In this document: positions 55,801-58,800 of the stretch, one piece after another
How the letters are laid out: every line of letters starts with the position of its first letter
How positions within the stretch are numbered: the first letter of the stretch is position 1
From: Lycorma delicatula
Lineage: Eukaryota; Arthropoda; Insecta; Hemiptera; Fulgoridae
DNA length: 64,000 nucleotides
Assembly (NCBI RefSeq): GCF_047948215.1
Contig: NC_134458.1
Location: forward strand, 84,771,260-84,835,259
Reading direction: 5' to 3'
The notes under the pieces: model-generated
Database searches by the model: none
Seen by the model: only the letters and a program-made list of their open reading frames with translations
What the model was told of the DNA's origin: nothing
Translations under genes and position numbers: made by a program

Positions 55801-58800
55801 ATTATCATTATACATATACTGTATGATCTGTACATACTTTGGAATAATTAATAAACTGTAAACAACGGGATACAATGCCCGACAGAAAAATTGTTTAATT
55901 AACATTATATCAAGACGAGGTAAAAAAAAAAACTTATGGTGGAACAAAATAGTCCCTTATTTTGAAAAGAGGTGTAATAATATGAAATTTACATCTTACT
56001 GCAGTTAATATCATTACTTACTTTTTAAAGAAAAAAACATTAAGGTATTTTTTTTAGACACTGCCCATTGTTTTGTTAATAAAATACTGATTAAATTACA
56101 GCTGAAAAAGTTATGTTGACATAACATGTTTATGTCAACATGTAAAATACATCTTGAAAAAATGATTAGCACCTATAAAAACAGCACTCCAGAACTGTAG
56201 AATGTTTTTCCACTAATATTACTCGTATAAAATATGGTTTTATAGATCTTCATTCATGCAGTTATGAAGCAATAAAATAAAAATTAAGAATATTTTTAAA
56301 AACATATACTCTATTTCAATTTTATTTCAAGTGGCATTAACTGTTCTGGTTGTTAGCTACTTATGCTAACAACATGCAGTGAAATTGTAGCCACCATTAT
56401 TTAATACTGGTGATTTACAAAAAAAACCAGTTTATTACTTGTAAATCCAACTTCAGTCCATTGAAATTTTATCCTTCATTCCAAGCCTTCAATTTTTAGG
56501 ATCACAAAAAGTGGATCACAATACTTACAGAAAGACAATGTTTCTAAAGTTAGAGCAACTTATATAACGCTAATTTACTTAATGATAATATCTGAAACCA
56601 TTTTAGGACATGTTTCAAACAACAAATTTCTACTTGTAACATTAGTAAGGAGGTCATTAAACAATAGCGTGATTATTATATTCAACTGAAGATCAAGAAG
56701 AAAAACTATAATTAGAAAGATGTATTATTTTACAATCATTATTCATGATATTTCACAAGTTTTGGTATTATGTTCATCAGATATATAAACATACACATAT
56801 GAAATACATCATCTAACATCTGAAATTTAATGCATCATGTATTGGCTGTCCACTTTCCATATAGACAAACACTATTAGTCAAGACTTGATCATTTTGTAT
56901 CAAAAATAGCTACTCACACTATGACTGTTGACCATATGAACTGGCTACAAGCAAGTGGTAAGAGCTGAAAGGAGAACATCATTTAACACAGGTTTGTTTA
57001 GAACACATCTACGATTACAAGTTATTTAATATTTTTTCTTCTAACTACATTATTTCAGCATTTTATGTAGGCTTAATTAAAAGTAAATTTCTTCTCCAAG
57101 AAGAAAAAATAGGGGAGAAAAGGAATAAGCCACAAATATTTTAAAATTCTAATGAGATAAAGCTTTCAATAGTTTCTCCATCCTTGCAAAATCTTACTAT
57201 GCTATATAATTAGAATAAATTTATAAATAATTTAAGATATAAGCAATACATAAGATCTAAATAAAACTGTTAAACACAACAAAAGTCTGAACAAAAGAGT
57301 AATTTGTTATGTGCAACAAATTTATAATTTATAATGCTATTACTCCAGAAAAGCAATCGAGTTGCTTCATATTAGTCAACTTTTTGATATTACTTACGTT
57401 TTAGTGTCCTGACAATTTCAAAAAATAAATATTAATATTTACAGAGAAATTTTGTGAAAACTAAGTAACACTAACAATATCACATAAATAAAACCAACTT
57501 AGTCTAAAACAATGACTTCATATCTTACCGCTTTATTAATTGGAGAAGTTTGAGATGCTTTTTTCTTACTAAATAAATTAAATGTTTGAACAAATCCTAA
57601 TTTCTTATTTTTCCTAGGTAGTAATTTTTCAGGCTGGATCTCCTGAAAATGTGTTTGATTCTGTGTCAGTTACATTCTTAACAATGTATAAATGCACTAT
57701 TTCTAAAAAATAACTTTTTAAATCTACATTTTAATCTCACTTACAACTTCTGCTTCAGTTGACATATTTTTATTTTAAATTGTAAAAAAATGTTTACTGA
57801 TATTTCCTGATAGATATATACCATTAAAATAGATAAGAAATTATATTTTTTAGATTATCATAACTTGAAAAAAGGTTAATGTAGTAAAAATAATAAGGAA
57901 GACTTGTTTAAAAAGAAATTTTAAAATTGACACTTAAGACATGAAATTGCACTTCCAGAAAATCTTTCTCTGAAATTATGAGTTCTTAATAAGTGGTACA
58001 GCAGATAAAGCTGTCTTTAATTTAAAACTGGTTTGGAAACTCCTTCAGTAATTGGTCGAATGTACAAGTATTTGGCTTTTACTGTGAACAAAGTCCCCTA
58101 TATAGTATTAAATGGATAATCAAGAAAAGCATTTGATATGCAGGTGTATATCAAGTATGCAGGTATACAAGTATCAGGTGTATGCAGGTGATGTGCAGGT
58201 GTGATATGTAAGTTTTTTCTTTTAAGATATCAAGTACTACCCTGATGGAAACTTTAGACTGCTAATCATAAAATGAGCTATTCTCTCTACGAATTTTTTT
58301 TTTTTTAGCATTATCACTACAATTAGGTGGTTCTTATGTTATAAATTCATTAACACATCCACACTATTTTGCATGAGTTAGCAACTTCATCCCTTGAGTT
58401 TATTTAGTTAGAATAGAGTTCTGAAGCACTTCCATTTTCAGTAAAAACAAAAGTGAATAAATTGACTACTATTAAATTAAATAAGATGTTAATATGGCAT
58501 GAAGTTACATAAAAACTACAAAAATAAAAATGAAATTATAAACATTATTAGATCAATAGGAAATTAGCAGAAACAATTTATTCATAGCACACTGATTTAA
58601 CCTTATGTTAACTACAGAACATACTGAACAGCAACAGGACATAATTAATGACTTCGCTGTTATAAATTAGGCTACAACAGATAAGAAATGAGTAATGGTT
58701 TCATGGAGCCTAAACATTACATTATTTTTTGGTTATAAATAAAATACACAAATAACAATCCTGATGATCTGCCGTGATCTCAGAATTTTCTGTACACCAT

